From Phoenix dactylifera (taxonomy: Eukaryota; Streptophyta; Magnoliopsida; Arecales; Arecaceae): DNA of 64,000 bases. Position 1 is the first letter of the stretch. Every line of letters starts with the position of its first letter. A program made the position numbers and the translations under genes. The stretch is from NCBI RefSeq assembly GCF_009389715.1, contig NC_052394.1, positions 22,260,899-22,324,898 on the forward strand, in the 5' to 3' direction. Shown here piece after piece: positions 1 through 10,950 of the stretch. The notes below the pieces were generated by a model. It made no database searches and was not told where the DNA came from. It saw nothing but the letters and a program-made list of their open reading frames with translations.

Positions 1-871
1 TTGTAATTCCATCGAAGTTGATAATATAGATGCTGATTGTTGATGATAGAACATATGTAAGAAATCATGCTGAAATTTCTAGGATAGATTAACAATCTAA
101 ATACTTAAAAGCATGGATATATGGGACACACTAAGGTTAAGGCCTACTCATCTGGAGCAAGGTTTAAGATCTCCGATGAAGATCACTAGCCTAGTTAAAA
201 TAGGCCATAACTATCGAATTATAGTTCAGTGCTATAATCCCATTACAAAACGATTCAAGGCATTGCAAAACTATGAGGCAAATGGTAACCATATTTTGAA
301 TAATTTTGTTATTGTCATATAACCATGGCTTAAAGGTGCCATAGAACGTTATTACACTATATATCAACTGCTGTCAAGTCAAAAAATATTTTTTATTATC
401 ATCTGACTTTAGTATTATAACAAAAATCAAAAGCTATTATAACAGCATGTGATGGCTCATAACAGTCACATAAAGGAATTACAAAAACTATGAATTTGAG
501 TAATATTTGTATATAACAAATATTGTTATAGTTTATAAATACAATTTGATATTTAGCTTGCTAAATCAAAACCAGTATCAAACAAAAGACATTATGACTG
601 CTATATGATGCAGTTTTATCAGTCAGAAGTTATTTATGGTTAGAATGAAACTGAAACTGTCCCAAAGTTGTTTGGATGTGCGTTGCTTGGTCCACTTCGA
701 ATGACTACAAAGAACTTCTAAATATGTTATTGCAACAAACAACTGCCAATAAATGTAATGGATAATGCCAAACTATACTATACTGCGGACTGTATATGAG
801 TGAGTAATAGGTGTACATGCAATACATATAGAAGGAAATGAAAATATTAATCTGGTGTCCCAGTGTTGAAC
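1..871 (-). other. intron sequence of the HACD/PTPLA gene, no exon seen
   Basis: This stretch lies downstream of the sixth coding exon of the dehydratase gene on the minus strand. I looked for the next expected exon, which should begin with Arg-Tyr-Thr just after the TYLR motif, and did not find it, so it is probably off the left edge. The stretch is AT-rich and I see no other gene in it. Short open frames here match nothing I know. Confidence 0.6.
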
Positions 872-2293
872 CTGAGGTAGGTAAGCCATAATGGGCAAGT
901 TCCTGTGCAACTCAAAGCATAATGGGAGTATCTTATTACCTGGATTCAAAACAAGAAAGTCAACAAATTTAGGTGAAGGTATGATAGAAATATAAAATAG
1001 TGAAAAGTATGCGTTCAAAAATGAAGAGGAACAAGATAAGCTTGATCACAAACCATTTAAGGTGGGGCTCAAAATTTGCGAAGGGTGGATCCATATTGTA
1101 CCAAAAAAAGCAAAAGGAAATTGAGGGAGAAAACACAAAGCTATGCTTATCCAAACAGAAAGCAAACTTCAAATTATGCAATGATTCTATATATGCATAA
1201 AATTTGTTCCCTGACTTTACAGTGCAAACTAGACCTCAACGCATATTCTCTTTTATGAAATACATTTGCATGTCCCCAGGATTGCTTAACAATGGTTTTC
1301 ATGTCAAACGAATGAATGCTTACCAAATTTAACTGAAAATAATCAGTCTGCATAAAAGACCAAACTAGAAGATTAATACATTATAACATTACAACACACC
1401 TCAGTTATGCTCCATGCCATAAAGGTTATGAAAACTGATGGGAGATTCTGGACCTGCAAAATAAATATTTAACTGAAAGCTAGGTCTATAATATTGTATA
1501 ACTAATTATCATATCAAACACTAGCTCAAAAATATAAAAGGATCATTGGAAAAAGTTAAATAGGTTGTTCTTTAGATGCTCACGTGCATATAGAGTCACA
1601 TATGACTAAACCCAGCACAGATATCTACTAGAACAGGACGGGTTCTGTAAATACGAGAGGAGAATTCTACCTTCCATAGAATCGAAACGGTAATTTAAAT
1701 TGAAAAAAAAATAAGGAAAAGATCCTTCTTTTCCAATCAATGGGTTGATTTGTTAACTAAGCCCGACATAGACAGAGGAATTCATTTCCTGGTTAAAAGT
1801 GCATATAAATTCAGAACTACCAGAGAGAAAGAGAGAATGTTTGGCTTCCTTTAGTAAAGACAACATCATTCCTAAAAATTACCTCCGGAATCTGGCGAAC
1901 GATGGCCAGCAAGAAGTGAGTCCTCCCTCCCCATTGCATCAGGGCGAGCACCGCCCCACTGGAAACCAATCCTAATGGTCCCGAATAAGAGCTAAAATAG
2001 ATCAGAACAATAAAGAAACAGAACAACGCACTCGTTTTGATATGAAAAGAAACCCACCAACGGCCGCATGGATGACTTCCAGGAATGAAATTGTTTGCAG
2101 CAAACCTACCGAAATACGAGATTGATTTCGATTAGGAAAAAAAGGAAAAGGAAATGAATTGGGAAGGATTTGGGAATCGCTCACAGATGATATCTCCAGC
2201 AGAGGCGTATGCTCCACGGATAGAGTTGGTGGCGAGGACGCTGCCCAGAACCCTGGAGAGAGCGAGTGCCCTGTACATAAAAATGAAGAACGG

Positions 2294-2341
<48 letters not shown>

Positions 2342-2407
2342 GGAGGACCATCCGAGGCACTGGAGGGAGTTGTAGAAGACGAGATAGAGCTTGGAAAGTT
2401 GAGGCAT
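872..2407 (-). CDS. very-long-chain (3R)-3-hydroxyacyl-CoA dehydratase, PTPLA/PAS2B-like (5' part, six exons)
   Basis: This family carries out the third step of very-long-chain fatty acid elongation, dehydrating 3-hydroxyacyl-CoA in the ER membrane as part of the elongase complex. The exons I assign on the minus strand are 2349-2407, 2185-2270, 2058-2105, 1883-1971, 1400-1453 and 872-939. All have GT-AG borders and compatible phases, giving 134 codons plus two bases. The joined protein starts MPQLSKLYLVFYNSLQCLGW and then carries GAYASAGD, LLQTISFLEVIHAAVGLV, LMQWGGRTHF, ITFMAWSITEVIRY and WLTYLR. These are typical of the PTPLA branch (Arabidopsis At5g59770-like) rather than classical PAS2. 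The catalytic Tyr and Glu lie in the C-terminal half, outside the window. The ATG at 2407 fits the family N terminus. Intron 1 is 78 bp and mostly a CT microsatellite. The family call is firm; exon borders were placed by eye. Confidence 0.9.
2298..2338. repeat. (GA)n microsatellite in intron 1 of the dehydratase gene
   Basis: About 20 GA units. On the coding (minus) strand this is a CT run that serves as most of the intron and its polypyrimidine tract. Read through in frame it would encode Leu-Ser repeats. Confidence 0.97.
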
Positions 2408-3807
2408 CTGCTGTTTTCGTGGTGGAGAGAAGAGACCTGAGAAAGGGCGACAGAATAAATAGATTCATAATCGGCATAACGTTTGCCGTTTTATATGCTC
2501 CAAGATTTTGGCACATTCAGTTCGCATGATTACTCTTGGGATGACATCAAACATGCAATACAGATGGAAATTCTTGAAGTTTAGATACTAACCAGAGAAC
2601 TCGCATCCTTATTTAATATGTTCATATACTCTGTTTTTTTTTGGTAGAATATGTTCATATACTCTGATAGCCTAGTAAATACATTTGTTTCTCTTCCTCA
2701 AGCGTAACATGGAAAAAAAAGGGGGAAAATGATGATGACCTACGTCGCCTTTCCTTTCTGGCGTTCTTAAATATATGAAAAATAAATAGTAATCCGGTTT
2801 GGACATGACCTGGTCTAAGAGAATACCTAGACTCAGATTGAGCTCAGGCCTAGCAGGCCAGCCATGGGCCTGATTGGGCTTGGTCTAAGCGTTAAACCCT
2901 GGGCTGCTTTCAGGTTTGGTCTCAACTGGTTTATTCGCACTCTTGCCTACTAATCGCAACAGAAACCGAGTTTATATCCGCCAACGTCAACTCATAATCA
3001 AATATGCCTTATGGTAACTCAAAAAATCAAATAAATTTACCCGGCAATGTCCCTCCATGTTATATCCACCGATATTATCCTTTATATATATTTTTTATTT
3101 TTTATGAAAATGATGAAGGTTAGAGCCACTACACGCTTTCGCTATGGAGTGTAACCATTACTATATGTCTGTCGACATAATTTAAATACATTTGTGCGGA
3201 GTATGTGGCATTCTTTGCTTGTATGTTTACATTTTTCAAGCATAAATAATTGCTGCCATAACGATTTTTTTTTTTTGGTGCAATGGTGGTTCACACTCGA
3301 CGGATGTGAATGCCGCTAACAAGATCAGAAAATAAAAAACTATATAAAGGCACAGGTACTGCTACAGTAGTTTTAAAAAGGCTTTATAATGCACTTCTGT
3401 TCATTTTTCTTCTAGGACTTTTTATTTTTTTTTTTCAGAAAAAAAAAACAGCACCACGGGCATTATGCGGATACCATTCGTGGCCAGCGGCAGCATCTTT
3501 GCGACGCGTTCCTCTGGTACACTATATGGGCCACAAGGAAGCCGTGGCCCCATTTGGAAGGTCCTGTTCGGCCTGGTAGACTATATTTGGGCCGGACCGG
3601 GCTCCTCTCGAGATTTAAATCCCGGTCCATTCGCACCGCTACCCTGCAACCCCTGAATGATGAACCAAAAGTCAGGTACTCAGTTGCCGACATTAGTTCA
3701 AATACCTTCCGCCTTGTATAAAGCGAGGAGATGACTCCTACCCTCGCACAAACGGACAAGCCTCCCCGCACTCGATAGGTGGGGCGTCGAGGCTGACGCC
3801 GACGACC
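2408..3807. other. intergenic region between two head-to-head genes
   Basis: This 1.4 kb stretch separates the start of the dehydratase gene (minus) from the dapF-like gene (plus), so it should hold both promoters. I see no clear core element for either. It contains a 14-bp poly(T)-bearing insertion with a 19-bp duplication (2615-2666), a GGGCCTG/GGGCTTGG-rich stretch near 2820-2950, and poly(T) runs near 3265 and 3422-3435. No coding exon is recognised. Confidence 0.6.
2615..2666. mobile_element. minute poly(T) insertion with 19-bp target duplication
   Basis: The 19-mer AATATGTTCATATACTCTG occurs at 2615-2633 and again at 2648-2666, separated by 14 bp made of nine T plus GGTAG. A poly(A)-type tail between long direct repeats is what an extremely 5'-truncated LINE-type (target-primed) insertion on the minus strand leaves. 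The repeats are exact. Confidence 0.6.
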
Positions 3808-4312
3808 ATGGCCGTCTCCATCACCTTCGCTCCCTCGCACCCTTCTCTCCGCTCCGACTCCCTCCATCTCTCCACTCCCACAAACCCGTCCTCGTTCTCC
3901 GAAACCCTAGCTCTCGATCGCCGGCGGCTTCCATGAGCGTCGAAGCCCCAAAAAAGTCCCCCGATGCCTCTTTCTTGGATAGGAAGGACTCCGGCCTTTT
4001 CCATTTCGTCAAATACCAGGGTCTCGGCAACGATTTCATCATGGTTCGTGATGCGATCTCTCATTGTCCACCTCCGATTCTTGATTTCTTGGGCATGGAC
4101 TTCTTCTTGATCCGGTTCTTGTGGAGCTTATCTTATTAATATAGGTGGATAATAGGGATTCCTTGGAGCCTAGGGTTACTCCCCAACAGGCCGTGAAGCT
4201 CTGCAATCGGAATTTTGGGATTGGTGCTGATGGTGTAATCTTTGCATTGCCCGGGGTCAATGGCACCGATTACTCCATGAGGATCTTTAACTCGGATGAC
4301 AGCGAGCCCGAG

Positions 4313-6014
4313 GTAATCCGTTGCTTGGAGAATCTTTATTTGTTTCACACTCGGTCAATTTCCTCTTATGGCTGTAGATGAGAGTTTTAAGCAGCTTGAA
4401 GATGTGCTAATGGTTAGACAAGTCGAATTCTATGGAAAGATACACAATTTATAAGCAGAATAGACCATTCCATGTCCCATCTTTATTTCTTTTTGTTTTT
4501 CTTGTTATCTGTCTATATTGTTTATTAACTGCTTTCTATTTCACGTATGGGAGAAATTAACCTTTAAACAATTTTTGGTTATTGATTCTTGTTATAAAAA
4601 TGCCAGAGATCACTCGGCATATCACATCTCAGTTCACTGGTCCTCTGTGGAAATCAGTGATTGGCTGAATGGTACTGACCGAAACCATCTACACCCCATG
4701 TACCACACCAGTCCTGACTGCTACAATGGAACTGTGTGGTGGATAAAGGTAAAAAGTATAGATTTTTCTTATACATTTCAGGAACATCAGATATGCTTAA
4801 TCTGATTAAGCATGCAATGACATGCAGGTAAATCTTTTTTCATAAAGCATCATATGGAAGCTGGATGACATACAACTGTCTGTTTTCAAAGAAACTATAG
4901 ATTTTTTTTTTGTATGCTAAAACTGAAAAAAATGATAGAAAATGTTACAAGTGCATAATTTAGTTCCTTGTTTGGCTATTAGATGATTTTGGGTAAAAAT
5001 GAAATAAATTGTGGCCACATTTATTGTATGCAAATGGTAATGCATAATTTTTTGTCTCAAATGCATTAACCTAAAAACACATATGCATTTGCCACCCCCC
5101 CCCCCCCCCCACTCCCCAAATTAAAAAAAAAAAACACATACTCATACTGAAGCATGGACATCATTAAGTTAATATAATCTAAAAATATTATCCTTTTTTT
5201 ATTTTTATTTTTTTGGAGTGGGAACAACAGAAATCTTGTGGCTAACTTCTACATTGAGCCCCAAAGATGAATATAGTTCCCAACATAAATTGTCATCTTC
5301 TTCCCTCTTCATCTAGACTGCTTACAAGTCTAGGGGAATCAAAGGTGGCATACAAGATAGAGTAAAGATAGATTTATCTTTCTAGAATTCTGAAACTCTA
5401 TTTGGAACTACTGGATTCTTGAAGGTGAAAAATAGAACTTCAATATCAAGATGCATTAGATGCCAAAAATCGCACTTCTATTGTTACACCGGTACGAAGA
5501 AAACAGACCAACAAGAGATAACTTCCAATTTCATTCCTCATTGGTTTATTTAATGGTTTTGGTTAACACGAATAAAATACTTGTCTTGCCTCAAAGGGAG
5601 CACCTATCCATATCAAAAGCTCTGCTTGTTAGAAGTTACAGTAGGACACTTCTTTAAACTTAGGTCATCTAGAAATCTAGGTTTGGACTCCTAGTTCTAG
5701 GATAGTTGCACTTCAGGGACTACACTTTGCTAAAATAATTTTTGTTAATGTCATTAATTGCCAACCCTAAATAGCCAGGAGAAGATCTTGATGGTGATGA
5801 GTATGGTTATAGTCTTTGACTTTTCTTGGTTACAGATATTCATGCATATTAAACATTAATGTTCCATAATATCTACCTAGAGTACTTTATTTCCTTGGTT
5901 GATTCTCAACAAATTATGCAATGTAATGGACAATCAATTCATCATAATCTTCTCTTTCCATAGGTGGACGCATACTCGATAAGGAATATCTTTAACAACT
6001 TATAATTTCTATCA
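4313..6014 (+). other. intron-like stretch of the dapF-like gene lacking the expected middle exons
   Basis: This is 1.7 kb where the exons for the central DapF domain should lie. I read it for Met-Cys-Gly-Asn-Gly and the other conserved motifs and found none. It holds a poly(C) tract (about 5093-5110) followed by poly(A), and is otherwise AT-rich. Confidence 0.65.
5093..5110. repeat. poly(C) tract
   Basis: A run of about 17 C in the dapF-like intron, followed shortly by a 12-A run. Such runs are prone to length errors in assemblies. Confidence 0.9.
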
Positions 6015-6192
6015 TGCATTATGAATGTTGAATTGGAATGATTTTAGAAGCCTTTTTGAAGTATTAATTCTTGAGTAAGCCTTTTGAATTATGACTATAC
6101 AATGTCTTATTCTAGTCCTATACAGGCTTTGGAGGTGGATGACTTAAAGCTGGGAGATATTGGTCCAAAATTTGAGCACCATGAGATGTTCC
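6015..6192 (+). repeat. upstream copy of a 178-bp duplication flanking the LTR element
   Basis: This segment carries the 3' end of a dapF-like intron, the acceptor TCCTATACAG and the exon up to GAGATGTTCC, where the LTR begins. It matches 10321-10497 with only two differences that I can see: one substitution near its start and one T of homopolymer length. It has the splice acceptor but no donor, because the exon is interrupted by the LTR. Confidence 0.9.
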
Positions 6193-7750
6193 TGTTGGGG
6201 GAAAAAATGGACCACCCCACAAATACAATTAAAGCACCCAAATCTGACAGTGAGCCAAGCTCATAGGCCGAGCCGAGCTCAGAAGGCCGCCGAGCACAGA
6301 AGCTGCCGAGCTCATCCAGGCCGCCGAGCACAGAAGGCTGCCGAGCTTATCCAGGCTATCGAGCTCAGAAGACAGGCCAGAAGGCCGAGCACAGAAGCTG
6401 CCGAGCTCATCCAGGCCGCCGAGCACAGAAGCTGCCGAGCTCATCCAGGCCGCCGAGCACAGAAGGCTGCCGAGCTCATCCAGGCCGTCGAGCTCAGAAG
6501 GCTAAGGCCAGAAGGCCGAGCACAGAAGCTGCCGAGCCCATCCAGGCCGAGCTCATCCTGGCCGCCGAGCACAGAAGGAGCTCATCCAGGCCGCCGAGCT
6601 CAGAAGGCTAAGGCCAGAAGGCCGAGCACAGAAGCTGTCGAGCCCATCCAGGCCGAGCTCATAGGCCGAGCCGAGCTCAGAAGGCTGCCGAGCTCATAGG
6701 CCGAGCCGAGTTCAGAAGGCCGAGCACAGCAGGCCGAGACCAGAAGGCTGCCGAGCTCAGAAGGCTGCCGAGCACAGAAGGCTGCCGAGCTCAGAAGGCC
6801 GAGCACAGCAGGCCGAGCTCAGAAGGCTGCCGAGCTCATAGAAGGCCGAGCACAGCAGGCCGAGCACAGAAGGCCGAGCTCAGAAGGCTGCCGAGCTCAG
6901 AAGGCAGCCAAGCACAGAAGGCTAAGGCCAGAAGGCCGAGCACAGAAGCCGCCGAGCTCATCCAGGCCGCCGAGCTCAGAAGGCTAAGGCCAGAAGGCCG
7001 AGCACAGAAGGCTGCCGAGCCGAGCTCAGAAGGCTGTCGAGCTCATCCAGGCTGCCGAGCTCATCCAGGCTGCCGAGCTCAGAAGACTAAGGCCAGAAGG
7101 CCGAGCACAGAAGCTGCCGAGCTCATCCAGGCCGCCGAGCACAGAAGGCTGCCGAGCACAGAAGGCTAATCATAGAAGGCCGAGCTGACCTCAAAAGGCC
7201 GACCTCGTCTATATGCTGCGGCTATGCCCTGCAGCAGCCTCACTGCACCATGCTTTACTTGCCGGCCACGCCACGATATTTTGATCAGGAACCATACCCT
7301 GCTACGACTGTCAACGCCCCACTATTCCCAAGAATGTACTGCACTGCGCGCCACAAGCAAGCTCTGGCTACGCGCCATCTCCTCCCATGATGGGAACGGG
7401 CCATCCACGGCAACTCATTACTTCACATGCCCACGTCCAATCGTAACGGTAACCCATTAATTCGCCCAGTCACATCACAGGTAACCCTGCCACTCTTCCT
7501 ATAAAAAGGGAGGCTTCTTCCTTCCAAAAGGGGGTTTTTCGGACTTCTACATACAGTCCCTCTCATTCTCCAAAATTAAGCCCCCCTCTGACTTAAGCAT
7601 CGGAGGGCCGACGCCGAAAAAGCCCGGCCACCGGCTTCTTGCAGGTCTCCAGGAGGACGCCGCCCGCCGACAAGTCGCCACTCGCCACTCAGGCAACGGA
7701 GCTCCTCCCTTTCGGCCGACGGTCGCCCCCGGATCCAATTTCCAGCAACA
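6193..7750 (+). repeat. 5' LTR
   Basis: The LTR starts TGTTGG and ends CAACA. Its first part (about 6245-7190) is an array of variants of GCCGAGCTCATCCAGG and GCCGAGCACAGAAGGC units. A TATAAAAAG box is at 7500-7508, followed by a non-repetitive tail. Confidence 0.9.
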
Positions 7751-8364
7751 GTTGGCGCTAGAGGAAGGGCCCGAGTTGCGGCCATGAAACTAAGGAGCGG
7801 AGGAGTCTTTAACGCCTCTCAGCATCATGCTCCAAGTCCCAAACGCTCAGTCCAGAATTCACCACCAAGATCTCCGGTAGATCAAGTTCCACAAGTCCAA
7901 CTCGAGCACTTCGATGCGTTAGTGCAGCAAGTCCAAACGCTAGCCACTGCAGCCCAAGACCGAGCTCATGCAGGCTGCTGAGCTCAGAAGGCTGCCGAGC
8001 TCATCCAGAAGGCCAAGCTTAGCAGGCCGCCGAGCTCAGAAGCCCGAGCGCAGAACACCTCCTAGAAAATCGAGCCAAAGAAGGCCGATGCTGAACCAAG
8101 TCCTGAGGGACTTCGAAGCTCGAGAGCCATCAAAATATCTCCAAAAGGTACAGGACGCCACTTTGGCTTCAAATAATTTTAATATTTTATCTATTTTCAG
8201 GTCGGAGAATCCAAAAAACGACCTACGGGTATCTCTATCTCCAACGTCGCTCCGCTCCGAATAAGGGCGCACGATCGCCAACGAATGAAGTCCATCTCCC
8301 ATATGTCTCCAAGATCGGGTTCCCGACTAAGCTCGGATCCTCCAGTTAAAGGATTAACGTCATG

Positions 8365-8480
8365 CTCCATCGACTAATCGAGCTCGGCTCGATCTCCATC
8401 GACTAATCGAGCTCGGCTCGATCTCCATCGACTAATCGAGCTCGGCTCGATCTCCATCGACTAATCGAGCTCGGCTCGAT
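8365..8480 (+). repeat. four exact 29-bp tandem repeats inside the LTR element
   Basis: Four head-to-tail copies of a 29-bp unit that begins CTCCATCGACTAATCGAGCT and ends CGGCTCGAT. The unit contains the palindrome GAGCTC and the inverted pair ATCGAGC/GCTCGAT. It lies in the internal region, a few hundred bases before the 3' LTR. Confidence 0.95.
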
Positions 8481-8670
8481 CGCCAACAGACAAGGCCAAA
8501 GAAGGCCGCTGAGTCGACCTGAAGCACTTAAACTCCAACTGCATAAGAGGTACACTCTATTTAGCACGCACATCTCCATAGATATTTGGCTATATTATAG
8601 GATGATCGACGACTGGACTACTTCCTTCGCCCGAGCCAAAAAGCAGCTCGAACTCGGAAGTCGGGGGTAG

Positions 8671-10320
8671 TGTTGGGGGAAAAAATGGACCACCCCACAA
8701 ATACAATTAAAGCACCCAAATCCGACAGTGAGCCGAGCTCATAGGCCGAGCCGAGCTCAGAAGGCCGCCGAGCATAGAAGCTGCCGAGCTCATCCAGGCC
8801 GCCGAGCACAGAAGGCTGCCGAGCTTAGAAGACAGGCCAGAAGGCCGAGCACAGAAGCTGCCGAGCTCATCCAGGCCGCCGAGCACAGAAGCTGCCGAGC
8901 TCATCCAGGCCGCCGAGCACAGAAGGCTGCCGAGCTCATCCAGGCCGCCGAGCTCAGAAGGCTAAGGCCAGAAGGCCGAGCACAGAAGCTGCCGAGCCCA
9001 TCTAGGCCGAGCTCATCCAGGCCGAGCTCATCCTGGCCGCCGAGCACAGAAGGCTGCCGAGCTCATCCAGGCCGCCGAGCTCAGAAGGCTAAGGCCAGAA
9101 GGCCGAGCACAGAAGCCGTCGAGCCCATCCAGGCCGAGCTCATAGGCCGAGCCGAGCTCAGAAGGCTGCCGAGCTCATAGGCCGAGCCGAGTTCAGAAGG
9201 TCTAGCACAGAAGGCCGAGACCAGAAGGCTACCGAGCTCAGAAGGCTGCCGAGCACAGAAGGCCGAGCACAGCAGGCCGAGCACAGAAGGCCGAGCACAG
9301 CAGGCCGAGCTCAGAAGGCTGCCGAGCTCATAGGCCGAGCCGAGTTCAGAAGGCCGAGCACAGCAGGCTGAGCACAGAAGGCCGAGACCAGAAGGCCGAG
9401 CTCAGAAGGCTGCCGAGCTCAGAAGGCAGCCGAGCACAGAAGGCTAAGGCCAGAAGGCCGAGCACAGAAGCTGCCGAGCTCATCCAGGCCGCCGAGCACA
9501 GAAGGCTGCCGAGCTCATCCAGGCCGCTGAGCTCAGAAAGCTAAGGCCAGAAGGCCGAGCACAGAAGCTGTCGAGTCCATCCAGGCCGAGCTCAGAAGGC
9601 TGCCGAGCCGAGCTCAGAAGGCTGCCGAGCTCATCCAGGCTGCCGAGCTCAGAAGACTAAGGCCAGAAGGCCGAGCACAGAAGCTGCCGAGCTCATCCAG
9701 GCCGCCGAGCACAGAAGGCTGCCGAGCACAGAAGGCTAATCATAGAAGGCCGAGCTGACCTCAAAAGGCCGACCTCGTCTATATGCTGCGGCCATGCCCT
9801 GTAGCAGCCTCACTACACCATGCTTTACTTGTCGGCCACGCCACGACATTTTGATCAGGAACCATACCCTGCTACGACTGTCAACGCCCCACCATTCCCA
9901 AGAATGTACTGCACTGCGCGCTACAAGCAAGCTCTGGCTACGCGCCATCTCCTTCCATGATGGGAACGGGCCATCCACGGCAACTCATTACTTCCACACG
10001 CCCACGTCCAATCGTGACGGTAACCTATTAATTCGCCCAGTCACATCACAGGTAACCCTACCACTCTTCCTATAAAAAGAGAGGCTTCTTCCTCCCAAAA
10101 GGGAATTTTTCGGACTTCTACATACAGTCCCTCTCCTTCTCCAAAATTAAGCCTCCCTCTGACTTAAGCATCGGAGGGCCAGCGCCGGAAAAGCCCGACC
10201 ACCGGCTTCTTGCAGGTCCCCCGGAGGACGCCGCTCGCCGACGGATTGCCGTCCGCCAGTGTTCGCCGGAGCTCCTCCTCCTCGGTTCGCGGCCGCCCCC
10301 GGGTCCAATTTCCAGCAACA
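8671..10320 (+). repeat. 3' LTR
   Basis: Same start and end as the 5' LTR but about 92 bp longer, mainly through a different number of GCCGAGCTC-type units (array about 8723-9760). A TATAAAAAG box is at 10071-10079. Confidence 0.9.
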
Positions 10321-10497
10321 TACATTATGAATGTTGAATTGGAATGATTTTAGAAGCCTTTTGAAGTATTAATTCTTGAGTAAGCCTTTTGAATTATGAC
10401 TATACAATGTCTTATTCTAGTCCTATACAGGCTTTGGAGGTGGATGACTTAAAGCTGGGAGATATTGGTCCAAAATTTGAGCACCATGAGATGTTCC
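10321..10497 (+). repeat. downstream copy of the 178-bp duplication
   Basis: This repeats 6015-6192 directly after the 3' LTR, then continues into the rest of the exon (CCTCTCGTATTGATACAA) and a GT donor at 10516. This copy therefore holds the complete exon (10431-10515) with both splice sites. Confidence 0.9.
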
Positions 10498-10721
10498 CCT
10501 CTCGTATTGATACAAGTTGCTAAAATATTTTCTTCGATATTCATATTCTTTTTCTACATTGGACATTACTATGACTATTGAAGTCCTGTAAATAGTTTTG
10601 GATGTGTTCTTAGTGTGAAATCATAAGCTACTTGTTTTGTTTCTTGGAGCAGTCTTGGTTTAACTTTTTCCTTAAAAAAAAAATTCTTCGCACATAGTTC
10701 ATAATGAAATTAGAAAAGTTG

Positions 10722-10950
10722 ACAACTTGGTGTGCCATACCGACATGTACCGACTATACCACACCGTGCTGGTAAAGTACCGGTATGATACTGACTTTCG
10801 GTTCAGTATATGAGTTGAACTGGTCCATACCATTCCGAACCAAGTGGAATCACTCTGTACCTCGTATCGGTAAAATACCGGTATGCTACCGAATTGGTAA
10901 AGTACTGGTTACAGGTCGGTAAAGTACTGGTACTGTATGGGTATGCATCC
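10722..10950. repeat. GTACCGGTA-rich dispersed repeat
   Basis: A stretch full of TACCGGTAT, GGTAAAGTACCGG and similar words, in a dapF-like intron. Related stretches lie near 56025-56210 and 59845-60025. No ends, coding capacity or target duplication are clear. It looks like a degenerate dispersed repeat. Confidence 0.5.

Larger units (their letters stand above)
6193..10320 (+). mobile_element. non-autonomous LTR retrotransposon (LARD-like, probably Ty3/gypsy-derived)
   Basis: The element is bounded by two long direct repeats that begin TGTTGGGGG and end CCAGCAACA: 6193-7750 (1558 bp) and 8671-10320 (1650 bp). The internal part is only 920 bp. It starts with GTTGGCGCTAGAGGAAGG, which resembles the TTGGCGC-type primer sites of Ty3/gypsy elements, and ends in a purine-rich tract before the 3' LTR. 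A short gag-like beginning (MKLRSGG) is visible, but no protease, reverse transcriptase or integrase is recognisable, so it depended on another element. The non-repetitive tails of the two LTRs differ by roughly several percent, suggesting an insertion some millions of years old. It sits within the dapF-like gene in the same orientation. Confidence 0.9.

Noticed and set aside
2154-2440. Plus-strand open frames rich in Arg-Glu
   Set aside because: They are translations of the GA microsatellite and lie antisense to the dehydratase exons.
3463-3867. Minus-strand open frame overlapping the dapF-like start
   Set aside because: It is antisense to exon 1, compositionally biased and has no recognisable domain.
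4518-4805. Open frame in the dapF-like intron, considered as the missing central exon
   Set aside because: Its translation has none of the conserved DapF motifs (MCGNG, HTGAG, GNPH).
6160-6699. Long low-complexity open frame over the 5' LTR array (and a similar one at 8728-9180)
   Set aside because: It is a by-product of the repeated units, with no domain and no start context, and it lies inside LTR repeats.
8365-8480. Regular repeats that could suggest a CRISPR array
   Set aside because: The copies are directly head-to-tail with no spacers, and they lie in a plant retroelement.
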